From: Mucilaginibacter gilvus
GTDB taxonomy: Bacteria > Bacteroidota > Bacteroidia > Sphingobacteriales > Sphingobacteriaceae
Direction of reading: 5' to 3'
Assembly: GCF_004054195.1 (NCBI RefSeq)
Contig: NZ_SBIW01000001.1
Location: 248,001-312,000, forward strand
DNA: 64,000 nucleotides
Below the pieces are notes generated by a model. The model saw only the letters and a program-made list of their open reading frames with translations. It did no database searches and was not told the DNA's origin. This document shows positions 16,543-25,178 of the stretch, one piece after another (the stretch's first letter is position 1; the number at the start of each line of letters is the position of its first letter). The translations under genes were made by a program, and so were the position numbers.

Positions 16543-17282
16543 AATCTCAGATCAGTTTACTAACGTCTTTACAACATAAAAAGTTTCGCCGGGAAAGTGG
16601 TTTGTTTTTGGTGGAAGGTTACAAATCCATTATTGAATTTGCCAATTCGCCCTACTGTATTCAAACCATTTACCATACGCCTGGTATTGCCCCAAAATTG
16701 CTTAATTTATCCCGAAAAATAAACTTTCAGGAGATTTCGTTAAACGAACTGCAAAAAATAAGCGTTTTAAAGAACCCCGCCGATGCAATTGCTGCCGTTA
16801 ATATACCCGAATGGGCCGGCTTTAGCGATCAGGACTTAAAGAATAAATTCACTTTAGTGCTTGATGGTGTGCAGGATCCGGGTAATATGGGCACCATTAT
16901 CCGCACAGCCGACTGGTTTGGCATTACCAATTTGGTGTGCAGCGAGGATACGGTAGATGCTTATAACCCAAAAGTGGTGCAAGCCACCATGGGGAGCTTG
17001 GCGCGGATGAACATTAGTTATACCGATTTGAAGGAATTTCTCCGCTCGGCCAAATTGCCCGTTTATGGCGCCTTGTTAAATGGCCAAAGCATTTATAAAA
17101 CCAATTTTGGCACTGAGGGACTGGTAGTTATGGGCAACGAGGGCAATGGCATCCGCCCCGAAATTGAAGCTTTGATAAGCAATGCGGTAACCATTCCACG
17201 CATAGGGGGGGCCGAATCATTAAACGTGGCTATAGCTACCGCGATATTTTGTTCGGAAGTTGCAGGAAAAAGCGCCAAATAA
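16533..17282 (+). CDS. TrmH/SpoU-family RNA 2'-O-methyltransferase
   Basis: The N-terminal substrate-binding domain reads KKFRRESGLFLVEGYKSIIE, and the C-terminal SPOUT domain has the three motifs in order: LVLDGVQDPGNMGTIIRTADWFG, GLVVMGNEGNGIRPE and VTIPRIGGAESLNVAIATAIF. The last forms the knot that binds S-adenosylmethionine. It methylates a ribose in rRNA or tRNA; the exact site cannot be read from sequence. The ATG at 16533 lies inside the first codons of the divergent tamL gene, so promoters of the two genes must sit within each other's coding region. Length, 249 residues, is typical. Confidence 0.93.
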   Translation: MLSKSQISLLTSLQHKKFRRESGLFLVEGYKSIIEFANSPYCIQTIYHTPGIAPKLLNLSRKINFQEISLNELQKISVLKNPADAIAAVNIPEWAGFSDQDLKNKFTLVLDGVQDPGNMGTIIRTADWFGITNLVCSEDTVDAYNPKVVQATMGSLARMNISYTDLKEFLRSAKLPVYGALLNGQSIYKTNFGTEGLVVMGNEGNGIRPEIEALISNAVTIPRIGGAESLNVAIATAIFCSEVAGKSAK

Positions 17283-17283
17283 A

Positions 17284-17314
17284 ATTGATTGGCAAATAAT
17301 AATTGTTATTTTTG
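17284..17314 (+). promoter_or_regulatory. Promoter of tRNA-Cys
   Basis: ATTG at 17284-17287 and TATTTTTG at 17307-17314 are 19 bases apart, matching the Bacteroidota promoter form. Transcription would start near 17320, just before the tRNA at 17329. Confidence 0.6.
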
Positions 17315-17328
17315 CAATCCTTAAAAAA

Positions 17329-17399
17329 GGTCGGATGGCCGAGTGGCTAGGCAGAGGTCTGCAAAACCTCCTACAGCGGTTCGAATCCGCTTCCGACCT
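17329..17399 (+). tRNA. tRNA-Cys (anticodon GCA)
   Basis: The 71-base cloverleaf has a seven-base acceptor stem GGTCGGA/TCCGACC, a D-arm with GAGTGGCTAGGC, an anticodon arm GAGGTCTGCAAAACCTC with GCA in the loop, and a T-arm GCGGTTCGAATCCGC. The discriminator is T (U), as in cysteine tRNAs. CCA is not encoded. Confidence 0.95.
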
Positions 17400-17430
17400 C
17401 AGGGTTAAAACATTTATTAAATAAAAGATC

Positions 17431-17604
17431 ATGGGCGTTACTCGTTTAAAAAGAAAAGATAGAAGAAACAAAACTTTCTCTCGTTTAGAAGTACAGTTTT
17501 TAAAGTTAGCTACTAACATTGAGTTAGGTAGCCGTTCTGCAGAGAAAAAAGATAGCCAAATAGCAAAAAACAATGCTGTTTTAGCTATAGCTTCAGCTAA
17601 GTAA
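17431..17604 (+). CDS. 57-residue basic protein, conserved-looking, function unknown
   Basis: ATG 17431 to TAA 17602-17604 encodes a 57-residue protein, very rich in Lys and Arg at the start (MGVTRLKRKDRRNKTFSRLE) and helical in the rest, ending AIASAK. It lies 31 bases after tRNA-Cys and ends just before a strong terminator at 17629, so tRNA and peptide probably share one transcript. The codon use is narrow (almost only TTA for Leu, CGT or AGA for Arg), which suggests high expression. The basic start is compatible with RNA or ribosome binding. I recall similar short proteins in related genera, but no function. Confidence 0.75.
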   Translation: MGVTRLKRKDRRNKTFSRLEVQFLKLATNIELGSRSAEKKDSQIAKNNAVLAIASAK

Positions 17605-17628
17605 TTCTTATCTCCACAAAGCTTTGAA

Positions 17629-17658
17629 GGTGTACCAATTAATTGGTACGCCTTTTTT
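17629..17658 (+). terminator. Rho-independent terminator after the 57-residue gene
   Basis: GGTGTACCAATT (17629-17640) pairs with AATTGGTACGCC (17641-17652), with one G-T pair, followed by TTTTTT at 17653-17658. Confidence 0.88.
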
Positions 17659-17681
17659 GGTTGGGGAATTTTTTCTGCGAT

Positions 17682-17770
17682 GTAGAGACGCGATAATTCG
17701 CGTCTCCTTTAGGACGGTGGCGATAAACCTTATGAGTTGTTCTTCAAGACGCGAAGTATCGCGTCTCTAC
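17682..17770. repeat. GTAGAGACGCG palindromic element, long form (copy 2 of 3)
   Basis: An 89-base element that begins GTAGAGACGCGATAATTCGC and ends with the matching AAGACGCGAAGTATCGCGTC then TCTAC. Each end is itself a small hairpin, and the two ends are also inverted relative to each other. The middle holds CCTTTAGGACGGT. The copy at 23238-23327 has the same order and almost the same length. Confidence 0.85.
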
Positions 17771-17787
17771 AAAATCGTGTAAATCTC

Positions 17788-18822
17788 TTAATCCTTCAAT
17801 CGTGTCAGGATGCGTTTAATCAGCCCCGGCCCCTCATAAATAAACCCGGTGTATAATTGCACCAGCACCGCCCCTGCCGCGATTTTCTCCGCTGCATCTT
17901 CTGCCGAGTGGATGCCACCCACCCCTATTATGGGGAACGAACCACCGGATACCTTATTTAAATAGCTGATCACTTCTGTAGAGCGCTTGGTTAAGGGCTT
18001 GCCGCTTAACCCACCCGTTTCACCTTTAAAGGCCGATGTAAGCCCTTCGCGACTGATGGTGGTATTGGTGGCGATGATACCGGCTATGCCGGTCTGTTTT
18101 ACAATATCTGCTATATCATCCAATTGATCATTGGTAAGGTCTGGTGCTATTTTAAGGAGGATGGGGCGGCTGATACCTTTTTTGCTATTGCGTTGCTGCA
18201 GGGTGTTCAGAATATGCATTAGCGGCTCTTTCTCCTGCAATGCGCGCAGCCCTGGAGTATTGGGCGAGCTTACATTCACTACAAAATAATCTACCACATC
18301 AAACAGCCTGTCGAAACATTTGATGTAATCGCTCACGGCGTCCTCATTAGGAGTTACTTTATTTTTGCCGATATTACCGCCTATAATAAGGGCGGTTTCA
18401 CTGGTTTTAAGGCTTCTGCGATAAGCAGCTATGCGCTCGGCGGCTACATCAACCCCTAAATTATTAAAACCCATGCGGTTGATGAGCGCTTCATCTGCCG
18501 GCAGGCGAAACATGCGGGGCTTGTCGTTACCCGGTTGCGGCAATGGCGTAACGGTACCAACTTCTACAAACCCGAACCCTAAAGCACCCATTTCGGCGAT
18601 CAGTTCGGCATTTTTATCAAAACCTGCGGCTAAACCTACTGCATTTTTAAACTTCAGGCCGAACACTTCTTTCTCCAAACGCTTATCGTCCGATGCCCAG
18701 ATGGCTTTGCTGATGGCTGTACCGCCGGGCATTTTGTTGAGGCGTTTTAGATTGCGGGTTACAAAATAATGGACGTTCTCCGGGTCGAACTTGAACAGCA
18801 GGGGTTTAAGCAGTTGATACAT
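17788..18822 (-). CDS. pyrD: Dihydroorotate dehydrogenase (quinone), class 2
   Basis: Oxidises dihydroorotate to orotate in pyrimidine synthesis, passing electrons to membrane quinone. The N-terminal helix extension ([20 protein letters not shown]) is the class 2 membrane-binding part. FMN and substrate motifs follow: [53 protein letters not shown] with the class 2 catalytic serine, GIIATNTT and IGVGGI. Length is 344 residues, as expected. TAAATTCG lies five bases upstream of the ATG and resembles the -7 box. Confidence 0.96.
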   Translation of the reverse strand: MYQLLKPLLFKFDPENVHYFVTRNLKRLNKMPGGTAISKAIWASDDKRLEKEVFGLKFKNAVGLAAGFDKNAELIAEMGALGFGFVEVGTVTPLPQPGNDKPRMFRLPADEALINRMGFNNLGVDVAAERIAAYRRSLKTSETALIIGGNIGKNKVTPNEDAVSDYIKCFDRLFDVVDYFVVNVSSPNTPGLRALQEKEPLMHILNTLQQRNSKKGISRPILLKIAPDLTNDQLDDIADIVKQTGIAGIIATNTTISREGLTSAFKGETGGLSGKPLTKRSTEVISYLNKVSGGSFPIIGVGGIHSAEDAAEKIAAGAVLVQLYTGFIYEGPGLIKRILTRLKD

Positions 18823-18917
18823 GGCGCGAATTTACCGTTTTTAATATTTAAGGGTTAACATTTTGCAGAATATTGTAATTTAGTTGCTGTCCATTTTATC
18901 GGAACATCTATCTATAT

Positions 18918-19685
18918 ATGAAGAATTTTTTATTGAACTCGCGCCGGAATTTTATTAAAAACGCGGCTATTGGCACCGTTGCCACTTTGTCTATCCCGCA
19001 AATTGTATCTGCAGCTGTGGGTACCTCATCAGCAAAAAAAGTGGAGCTGAACGATAATGATATTATTCTTTTCCAGGGAGATTCCATTACCGACTGGGGC
19101 CGCGACAAAAGCAAAACCGAGGCCAATAACCCAAGTTCACTTGGCAATGGCTATGTGATCCATACCACCGGCGCCCTGCTGGTAAAATATCCGCACAAAA
19201 ACCTGAAGATCTTTAACAAAGGCATTAGCGGTAACAAGGTTTATCAATTAGCCGAGCGCTGGGATACCGACTGCATCGCCCTTAAACCAACCGTACTGAG
19301 CATCCACATCGGCGTAAACGATTTTTGGCATACGCTTACCAGTGGCTACAAAGGCACCATAGAAAACTATATAGCCGATTATAAAAAGCTGATAGAGAGC
19401 ACCCATAAAGCTTTACCCGGCATTAAAATCATCATTTGCGAACCATTCGCGGTAAAAGGCGTGCGGGCAGTAGATGATAAATGGTACCCGGCATTTGATG
19501 CCTACAGGCAGGCTGCCCGCGATATAGCCACGCAGTATGGTCTCCCTTTTGTGCCCTACCAATCTGTTTATGATAAAGCACTCGAAACCGCCCCCGGCAG
19601 TTACTGGACCACAGACGGTGTACACCCCAGCATTGCCGGCGCCAAATTAATGGCCGAAGCATGGGTGCAAGTGGTGAAAGGATAG
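18918..19685 (+). CDS. Exported SGNH/GDSL hydrolase
   Basis: The N-terminus has a twin-arginine-like signal (NSRRNFIKNAAIGTVATLSI) ending near SAAVG. Catalytic blocks of the SGNH fold follow: block I FQGDSITDWGRD with Ser56, the glycine in GISGNKVYQ, block III HIGVNDFWH with Asn, and block V DGVHP with Asp233 and His236. It is an esterase or lipase-like enzyme, perhaps active on acetylated sugars; the substrate cannot be inferred. It stands alone, divergent from pyrD. Confidence 0.9.
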   Translation: MKNFLLNSRRNFIKNAAIGTVATLSIPQIVSAAVGTSSAKKVELNDNDIILFQGDSITDWGRDKSKTEANNPSSLGNGYVIHTTGALLVKYPHKNLKIFNKGISGNKVYQLAERWDTDCIALKPTVLSIHIGVNDFWHTLTSGYKGTIENYIADYKKLIESTHKALPGIKIIICEPFAVKGVRAVDDKWYPAFDAYRQAARDIATQYGLPFVPYQSVYDKALETAPGSYWTTDGVHPSIAGAKLMAEAWVQVVKG

Positions 19686-19788
19686 ATTTTAAGACAAAGG
19701 ATTAAGCACCAATAGGCAAAAGAATGGCGTAATTTCACATTGCGCTGACTTAGATATACATAGCAACCGTTCCTTAATCCTTTCGTCC

Positions 19789-19820
19789 GTTGTCTTTTGT
19801 CCCTCAAAACCGTATCTTTG
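19789..19820 (+). promoter_or_regulatory. Promoter of the ABC-F gene, near-leaderless
   Basis: GTTG at 19789-19792 and TATCTTTG at 19813-19820 are 20 bases apart. The -7 box ends six bases before ATG 19827, so the transcript should begin at or within a few bases of the start codon. Confidence 0.65.
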
Positions 19821-19826
19821 CGGCAA

Positions 19827-21752
19827 ATGATCGCTATAAATAACCTTACGTTTGAGATTGGTGCGCGGGCGCTGTACGATGAAGCTAACTGGCATATAAA
19901 ACCTGGAGAAAAAATTGGCCTTATTGGCGCCAATGGTACCGGTAAAACTACCCTTTTAAAGATCATTGTGGGCGACTACAAGCCTACCTCGGGTACTATA
20001 TCTATGGCTAAGGACCTCACCATGGGTTACCTTAACCAGGACCTGCTCTCCTACTCGTCTGACAAGAACATCGTTCACGTTGCTATGGAAGCCTTTGAGC
20101 GCCAAAACCAACTGCACGACGAAATAGAAGTATTGCTTAAAAAACTGGAAACAGATTACACCGAAGACCTTTTACATAAGCTAAGCGATAAGCAGCACGA
20201 GTTTGAACTGCTTGATGGTTACAACATTGAATACAAAGCACACGAAATTTTGGCCGGCCTTGGTTTTAGCGAAGCCGAATGCCAGCGTAAGCTAAGCACC
20301 TTTAGCGGGGGCTGGCGGATGCGCGTGATGCTTGCAAAAATACTTTTACAAGCGCCTGATATCCTTTTGCTGGATGAGCCTACCAACCACCTGGACTTAC
20401 CATCTATCCAATGGCTGGAAGACTATCTGAAAGCCTTTAACGGTGCTATCATCATCGTATCGCACGACAGGTGGTTCCTGGATAAGGTGATCAACCGCAC
20501 CGTAGAAAGCCGCAAGGGTAAACTGAATGTGTATGCGGGTAACTATACCTTCTACCTGGAAGAAAAAGCCTTACGATCCGAGATCCAGCGCGGCGAGTTC
20601 AAGAACCAGCAATCGAAAATAAAACAAGAGGAGCGTTTAATTGAGCGTTTCCGTGCCAAGGCCTCTAAGGCGAAGATGGCGCAGTCGCGTATTAAAATGC
20701 TCGATAAAATGGAGCGTGTTGACGATGTAGATGATGATAACCCTGAGGTTAATTTCAGCTTCCGTTTCAGCAGGCAATCGGGCCGCCACGTGGTTACCAT
20801 GGAGCACATCACCAAAAAATATCCGGCTATAGATATTTTAGATGATGCAGAAGCGATAATCGAAAAAGGTGACAAAATTGCCTTGATAGGTGCCAACGGT
20901 AAAGGTAAATCGACCCTGTTGCGCATTGTTGCAGGTGCTGATACCGAGTTTGAAGGCACAGCCCAAACCGGACATAACGTTACACAAACATTTTTTGCGC
21001 AACACCAGTTAGAGTCGCTTCACCTGGAGCACCAGATCTTGCAGGAGTTGCAAGCCTTCGCTCCAAAACATACCGATACGGAACTTCGCTCGATATTAGG
21101 TTCTTTCCTGTTTACCGGCGATGATGTATTTAAGAAGATAAAAGTATTATCGGGTGGGGAGAAATCGCGTGTGGCTTTAGCCAAGGCCTTAACTGCCGAT
21201 GCAAACTTTTTAGTACTGGATGAGCCTACCAACCACCTGGACATGGCATCTGTAAATATATTGATACAGGCACTGCAACAGTACGAAGGTACCGTGATAG
21301 TTGTATCGCACGATAGGTACTTCTTGGATAATGTGGCCAATAAGATCTGGTTTATCGAGGATCAAAAGATAAAACAATACCCGGGCACTTACGCCGAGTA
21401 CGATGTGTGGAACGATAAACGCAAATTGGAGCCGAAAGTCGCGGCACCTTCCCCTCAGCCTAAAAAGGAAGAGAAGAAAGAAGTCGCGCCCGTTAAACAA
21501 CAAAGTAGCGACAACAAACATCAGCAATTGAAGAAGCTTAACCAGGATCTGACTAAGCTTGAAGAGAACATAGCTTCGGTTGAAAAGGAAGTTAAAGCCA
21601 TGGAAGCCCAGCTGGCCGATAACCAGATCTTCAACCAGGCGGAAAAAATGAAGCAGATAAACAACAGCTACCAGCTTAAAAAAATGGAGCTTGGCGGCCT
21701 GCAACAAAAATGGGAAGCATTAGCCGACCAGATAATGGAGCTGGAAGCTTAA
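19827..21752 (+). CDS. ABC-F family ATPase (translation factor type)
   Basis: A 641-residue protein with two ABC domains in tandem and no membrane segment. Walker A motifs are GANGTGKTT and GANGKGKST. Signatures are STFSGGWRMRV and LSGGEKSRV, and both Walker B regions read LLDEPTNHLDL or VLDEPTNHLDM. The interdomain linker is charged (FKNQQSKIKQEERLIERFRAKASKAKMAQSRIK), as in the P-site tRNA-interacting motif, and the C-terminus is a coiled coil of about 80 residues. This matches ABC-F proteins that act on stalled ribosomes. The subfamily (Uup- or YdiF-like) is suggested by the coiled-coil tail. Confidence 0.93.
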   Translation: MIAINNLTFEIGARALYDEANWHIKPGEKIGLIGANGTGKTTLLKIIVGDYKPTSGTISMAKDLTMGYLNQDLLSYSSDKNIVHVAMEAFERQNQLHDEIEVLLKKLETDYTEDLLHKLSDKQHEFELLDGYNIEYKAHEILAGLGFSEAECQRKLSTFSGGWRMRVMLAKILLQAPDILLLDEPTNHLDLPSIQWLEDYLKAFNGAIIIVSHDRWFLDKVINRTVESRKGKLNVYAGNYTFYLEEKALRSEIQRGEFKNQQSKIKQEERLIERFRAKASKAKMAQSRIKMLDKMERVDDVDDDNPEVNFSFRFSRQSGRHVVTMEHITKKYPAIDILDDAEAIIEKGDKIALIGANGKGKSTLLRIVAGADTEFEGTAQTGHNVTQTFFAQHQLESLHLEHQILQELQAFAPKHTDTELRSILGSFLFTGDDVFKKIKVLSGGEKSRVALAKALTADANFLVLDEPTNHLDMASVNILIQALQQYEGTVIVVSHDRYFLDNVANKIWFIEDQKIKQYPGTYAEYDVWNDKRKLEPKVAAPSPQPKKEEKKEVAPVKQQSSDNKHQQLKKLNQDLTKLEENIASVEKEVKAMEAQLADNQIFNQAEKMKQINNSYQLKKMELGGLQQKWEALADQIMELEA

Positions 21753-21799
21753 AGCGAAGCCCCCCAGCGCCCTGAAGGGGGAGTTTTTGAAAAGTATTG

Positions 21800-21830
21800 A
21801 GCCAAAAGACATCCGTCTTTTGGCTTTTTT
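21800..21830 (+). terminator. Rho-independent terminator after the ABC-F gene
   Basis: AGCCAAAAGAC (21800-21810) pairs with GTCTTTTGGCT (21815-21825) around ATCC, followed by a T run. A smaller CCCCC...GGGGG hairpin followed by TTTTT lies just before it at about 21762-21788. Confidence 0.88.
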
Positions 21831-21965
21831 GTTTCCAGGCTACCTATATAACCATCTTGTCAGCAATGACAAGTCTTTATAATTTGCTGCCGTACTTACT
21901 TGTCGCCTATTTCATTCACTGAAATATTTTCCTGCCACCCGCGTTTTTGTGCTATTATTGTGATA

Positions 21966-23228
21966 ATGAAAAAAGCCCTTTGTCTGTTAATTCTTTCTGC
22001 GCTAACCTTTTCTATTGCCTTCGCGCAAGCACCTTACGGCAACGATGTATTTCGCCCGGAGATTAAAAGCGTTGAGTTTTATAAAGTAGATAAACAGGCG
22101 GCGGCTTTCCCCGTGATTAACTTAAACAGCGAGGAAAAAGTTGTTTTAGGCTTTGACGACCTGAGCGGCGGCAGCCGTAATTTTTATTATACCATTGAGC
22201 ATTGCGATGCCAACTGGAACTCCTCGCACCTTTCGCCTGCCGAGTATCTGCAAACCTTTATGGACGATAGGCTTTTCAATTACACCTACTCATCCGGCAC
22301 CTTCCAAAAATATACCCATTACGAGCTGACCCTGCCCAATCAAAACATCGCCCCAAAAATATCGGGCAACTATATTTTAAAGGTGTATGAGGATAGCGAC
22401 CTTAACAAAATGATCCTTACGCGAAAGCTGTATGTGCTCAACAGTCGTGTAGGGGTTGGCGGCACCATCGCTTCGTCCAACAACGTATCGGCAAGGCGAA
22501 CTAACCAAAAGCTTAATTTTACGGTAGATTACGGCGGATTGAATGTACAGAATCCCAACCGTGATATCCGCGTGCTGGTGATGCAAAACGCCCGCCCCGA
22601 AACCGGTAAAATGAACAATGTGCCCACTTATATCCGTGGCACGCAATTGGTTTATAACGATGTAAACATCAACGATTTTGCAGGCGGAAACGAGTTCAGG
22701 CATTTTGATACCCGGTCGTTAAAAGTAAATTCGGAGCGGATAGGCCGCATCTACCGGGATACGGCCAACACCGTAATGCTGCTGGGCGACCCAAACCGCA
22801 ACTTGCCCAATTATACTTTACTGTATGATAACGATGGCAAGTACTATGTGATCAATCAGGATGGCCGCGATTCGCGCACGGATGCCGATTACGCGCACGT
22901 GTATTTTAATGTTGGGACGAACAAGTCGGAGGCAGAAGGCACGCCCTATATCATCGGCCAGTTTAACGATTATAACATAGATGCCAACAGCCGGATGCAA
23001 TTTGACAGCCGCGGCCGCTTTTACACCAACCTGCTGCTGAAGCAGGGCGTTTACGATTTTATGTACGTTTGGGTGAACAATGCCACCAAACAACCCGATT
23101 ATACCGCGCTGGAAGGGAACTACTTTGAAACGGAGAACGAATACCAGTTATTGGTTTACGTCCGCCCCGCCGGTGCCCGCTGGGAAGAGTTGGTGGGTTA
23201 CAGTTTGTTACGGACGGTGAGGCCATAA
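21966..23228 (+). CDS. Type IX secretion system plug protein (formerly DUF5103)
   Basis: ATG 21966 begins a signal peptide (MKKALCLLILSALTFSIAFA), giving 420 residues in all. The mature N-terminus PYGNDVFRPEIKSVEFYK and the block FDDLSGGSRNFYYTIEHCDANW are diagnostic of the family now named T9SS plug. The middle has SGNYILKVYEDSDLNK, and the end has YDFMYVWVN and ALEGNYFETENEYQ. In Flavobacterium the plug closes the periplasmic side of the SprA outer-membrane channel. No other T9SS gene is nearby, which is usual for this scattered system. It implies the organism secretes proteins by T9SS. Confidence 0.9.
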   Translation: MKKALCLLILSALTFSIAFAQAPYGNDVFRPEIKSVEFYKVDKQAAAFPVINLNSEEKVVLGFDDLSGGSRNFYYTIEHCDANWNSSHLSPAEYLQTFMDDRLFNYTYSSGTFQKYTHYELTLPNQNIAPKISGNYILKVYEDSDLNKMILTRKLYVLNSRVGVGGTIASSNNVSARRTNQKLNFTVDYGGLNVQNPNRDIRVLVMQNARPETGKMNNVPTYIRGTQLVYNDVNINDFAGGNEFRHFDTRSLKVNSERIGRIYRDTANTVMLLGDPNRNLPNYTLLYDNDGKYYVINQDGRDSRTDADYAHVYFNVGTNKSEAEGTPYIIGQFNDYNIDANSRMQFDSRGRFYTNLLLKQGVYDFMYVWVNNATKQPDYTALEGNYFETENEYQLLVYVRPAGARWEELVGYSLLRTVRP

Positions 23229-23237
23229 GCCTTTTCC

Positions 23238-23327
23238 GTAGAGACGCTATACTTCGCGTCTCCCTTAGGACGGTAACAAACTCCACATCAACATAATTCA
23301 TCAAGACGCGAAGTATCGCGTCTCTAC
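23238..23327. repeat. GTAGAGACGCG palindromic element, long form (copy 3 of 3)
   Basis: A 90-base copy with the same plan as 17682-17770: left hairpin starting GTAGAGACGC, then CCTTAGGACGGT in the middle, right hairpin ending CGCGTCTCTAC. The right end is nearly identical to copy 2, while the middle differs. Confidence 0.85.
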
Positions 23328-23363
23328 AACATAATGGCTGTGTACTAATTTCCCCTTAAAAAC

Positions 23364-23371
23364 TATCTTTG
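23364..23371 (+). promoter_or_regulatory. TATCTTTG -7 box four bases before the thioesterase start
   Basis: A perfect TAnnTTTG box ends only four bases before ATG 23376. No good TTTG is seen at the expected upstream spacing. If used, the transcript would be leaderless or the start codon would lie further in (an in-frame ATG occurs at 23412). Confidence 0.5.
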
Positions 23372-23375
23372 CACT

Positions 23376-23900
23376 ATGAAAGGAAAAGCGCCTAAAGAAT
23401 CATTTACCATCATGAACGAGTTGGTATTACCCAACGATACCAACACCCTCAATAATTTAATGGGTGGGCGTTTGCTGCACTGGATGGATATAGCTGCCGC
23501 CATATCCGCGCAAAAGCATTGTAACCGTGTGGTGGTAACCGCATCGGTAGATAATGTATCTTTTCATCACCCTATTAAACTGGGCGATGTGATCACCATT
23601 GAGGCTAAGGTTACCCGTGCGTTCACCACCTCGGTAGAGGTACGGATGGATGTTTATGCCGAAAACATCCCGCAGGGTACCCGCCATAAAAGCAACGAGG
23701 CTTACTATACATTTGTAGCGCTGGATAAAGATGGCGGCAAAGTACATGTGCCCGAACTGCTCCCCGAAACTGAAGACGAGGTAGAACTTTACGAAGGCGC
23801 GCTCCGCCGCCGCCAACTCAGGCTGATCTTAGGCGGCAAAATGAAACCGGATGATGCTACAGAATTGAAAGCGCTGTTTTTTGCTGCGCAGAAGAAGTAA
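23376..23900 (+). CDS. Acyl-CoA thioesterase (hotdog fold, YciA/BFIT type)
   Basis: Hydrolyses acyl-CoA esters to free acid and CoA. The hotdog signature is clear: LPNDTNTLNNLMGGRLLHWMDIAAAISAQKHC with the catalytic Asn and Asp region, VDNVSFHHPIKLGDVITIEAKVTRAFTTSVEVRMDV, and EAYYTFVALD. Length 174 residues fits a single hotdog domain with a short tail. It is a standalone gene after a palindromic repeat. Confidence 0.92.
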   Translation: MKGKAPKESFTIMNELVLPNDTNTLNNLMGGRLLHWMDIAAAISAQKHCNRVVVTASVDNVSFHHPIKLGDVITIEAKVTRAFTTSVEVRMDVYAENIPQGTRHKSNEAYYTFVALDKDGGKVHVPELLPETEDEVELYEGALRRRQLRLILGGKMKPDDATELKALFFAAQKK

Positions 23901-23972
23901 GCACGAACACATCCGCTGGATTTGGAGTAATTTCGGCACAAACAGGTACGGGCCAATACTCGTTATACCCTT

Positions 23973-24497
23973 ATGGATGCAAGAATTAAACTACAGCAAG
24001 GCGATATCACCAAATTAGCCGTTGATGCCATCGTGAACGCCGCCAACAGCAGCCTGATGGGCGGCGGTGGGGTAGACGGCGCTATCCACCGCGCGGGTGG
24101 CAAGCAAATATTGGAAGAGTGCATAAAAATTGTGGATCGACTGGGCCGCTGCAAAACGGGCAACGCCATTATTACCAACGGCGGCAGACTGCCCGCCAAA
24201 TATGTTATCCATACGGTTGGCCCTGTTTATAACGGTGGAAAAAACGTTTTGAAAGAGGAAGAGCAACTGGCCGGTTGTTATGCCAACAGTTTAAAACTGG
24301 CGGTAGAGAATGGCATACAAACTATCGCTTTCCCAAATATCAGCACGGGCGTTTACCGTTTCCCAAAACAGCGGGCGGCAGAGATCGCGGTAGCAACCGT
24401 TGAAAATTTTCTGGCAGAAAACCATCAAATAACCCAAGTGATCTTCATTTGTTTCGACGATGAAAATCTGGGCATCTATCAAAACCTTGGCTTGTAA
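23973..24497 (+). CDS. Macro domain protein, O-acetyl-ADP-ribose deacetylase type
   Basis: The 174 residues make a single macro domain: [39 protein letters not shown] at the ligand-binding N-terminus, [25 protein letters not shown], and [23 protein letters not shown] around the phosphate-binding loop. Such proteins remove acetyl or ADP-ribose groups (YmdB class). No ADP-ribosyltransferase toxin gene is next to it, so it is not an obvious DarG-type antitoxin. It ends facing the EVE gene, with an A/T-rich stem at about 24521-24555 between them. Confidence 0.93.
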   Translation: MDARIKLQQGDITKLAVDAIVNAANSSLMGGGGVDGAIHRAGGKQILEECIKIVDRLGRCKTGNAIITNGGRLPAKYVIHTVGPVYNGGKNVLKEEEQLAGCYANSLKLAVENGIQTIAFPNISTGVYRFPKQRAAEIAVATVENFLAENHQITQVIFICFDDENLGIYQNLGL

Positions 24498-24591
24498 ATT
24501 AGCCCAAAAACAGGCTAAAAAAAGCGCGTTTTTATCCCTTTTTTTGATAAAAAGCACCAAAAATTAGTAAAAACACGCAAGTTTTTGGTGG

Positions 24592-24999
24592 TTAATTATT
24601 CGCCAGTTCCAGTATCCGGTCAAATTCCTCGCGTTTAACCCCCATTACCGATAGGCGGCCCTGGCGTACCAGGCCGATATCTTTAAGGCGCTCATCGGCT
24701 TTTATTTCTTCGAGGGTTACGGCGCGTTTAAGGCTTTCTACGGGTTCCAAATCAACCACTACCCAGTTTGGGTCTTCGGTAGTAGGGTCCTGGTAGGCTT
24801 CTTTTACTACGCGGGCAATGCCCACAATTTCTTTACCCTCGTTACTGTGGTACCACATCACCAGGTCGCCTATTGCCATCAGCCTTAGGTTGTTGCGCGC
24901 CTGGTAATTGCGTACGCCATCCCAAAAGGTGCGGCCCTCTTTATTAAACTTTTCCCAGCTATATTTAAATGGTTCTGATTTTACCAGCCAATGATTCAT
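24592..24999 (-). CDS. EVE domain protein
   Basis: A 135-residue single EVE domain: MNHWLVKSEPFKYSWEKF, FWDGVRNYQARNNLRLMAIGDLVMWYHSNEGKEIVGIARVV, and the C-terminal GRLSVMGVKREEFDRIL. EVE is a PUA-like fold that binds modified bases; stand-alone members (thymocyte nuclear protein 1 type) are widespread. No restriction or defence gene lies next to it, so a housekeeping nucleic-acid role is as likely as defence. Confidence 0.93.
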   Translation of the reverse strand: MNHWLVKSEPFKYSWEKFNKEGRTFWDGVRNYQARNNLRLMAIGDLVMWYHSNEGKEIVGIARVVKEAYQDPTTEDPNWVVVDLEPVESLKRAVTLEEIKADERLKDIGLVRQGRLSVMGVKREEFDRILELANN

Positions 25000-25113
25000 G
25001 ATAATGCCCTATAATTTACTGAGCAAATATGATAAAATGCGGCTGTAAACTAAATAACGGACTAACATATTTACGCAAATACCACATAAGAGCGGGCGGC
25101 CAAACATCTGCCC

Positions 25114-25149
25114 ATAAAAAACCCCGGCTGCAACCTGCAAACCGGGGCT
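25114..25149 (-). terminator. Terminator of the SulP-carbonic anhydrase operon
   Basis: Read on the minus strand, AGCCCCGG (25149-25142) pairs with CCGGGG (25127-25122) and is followed by a T run down to 25115. It lies about 30 bases after the carbonic anhydrase stop codon. Confidence 0.8.
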
Positions 25150-25178
25150 AATTTAAACCTCACCTCAACATGAGTATT

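Noticed and set aside
23973-24999. Macro domain and EVE genes as a defence or toxin-antitoxin pair
   Set aside because: They are convergent, not an operon, and no DarT-like ADP-ribosyltransferase or nuclease is adjacent.
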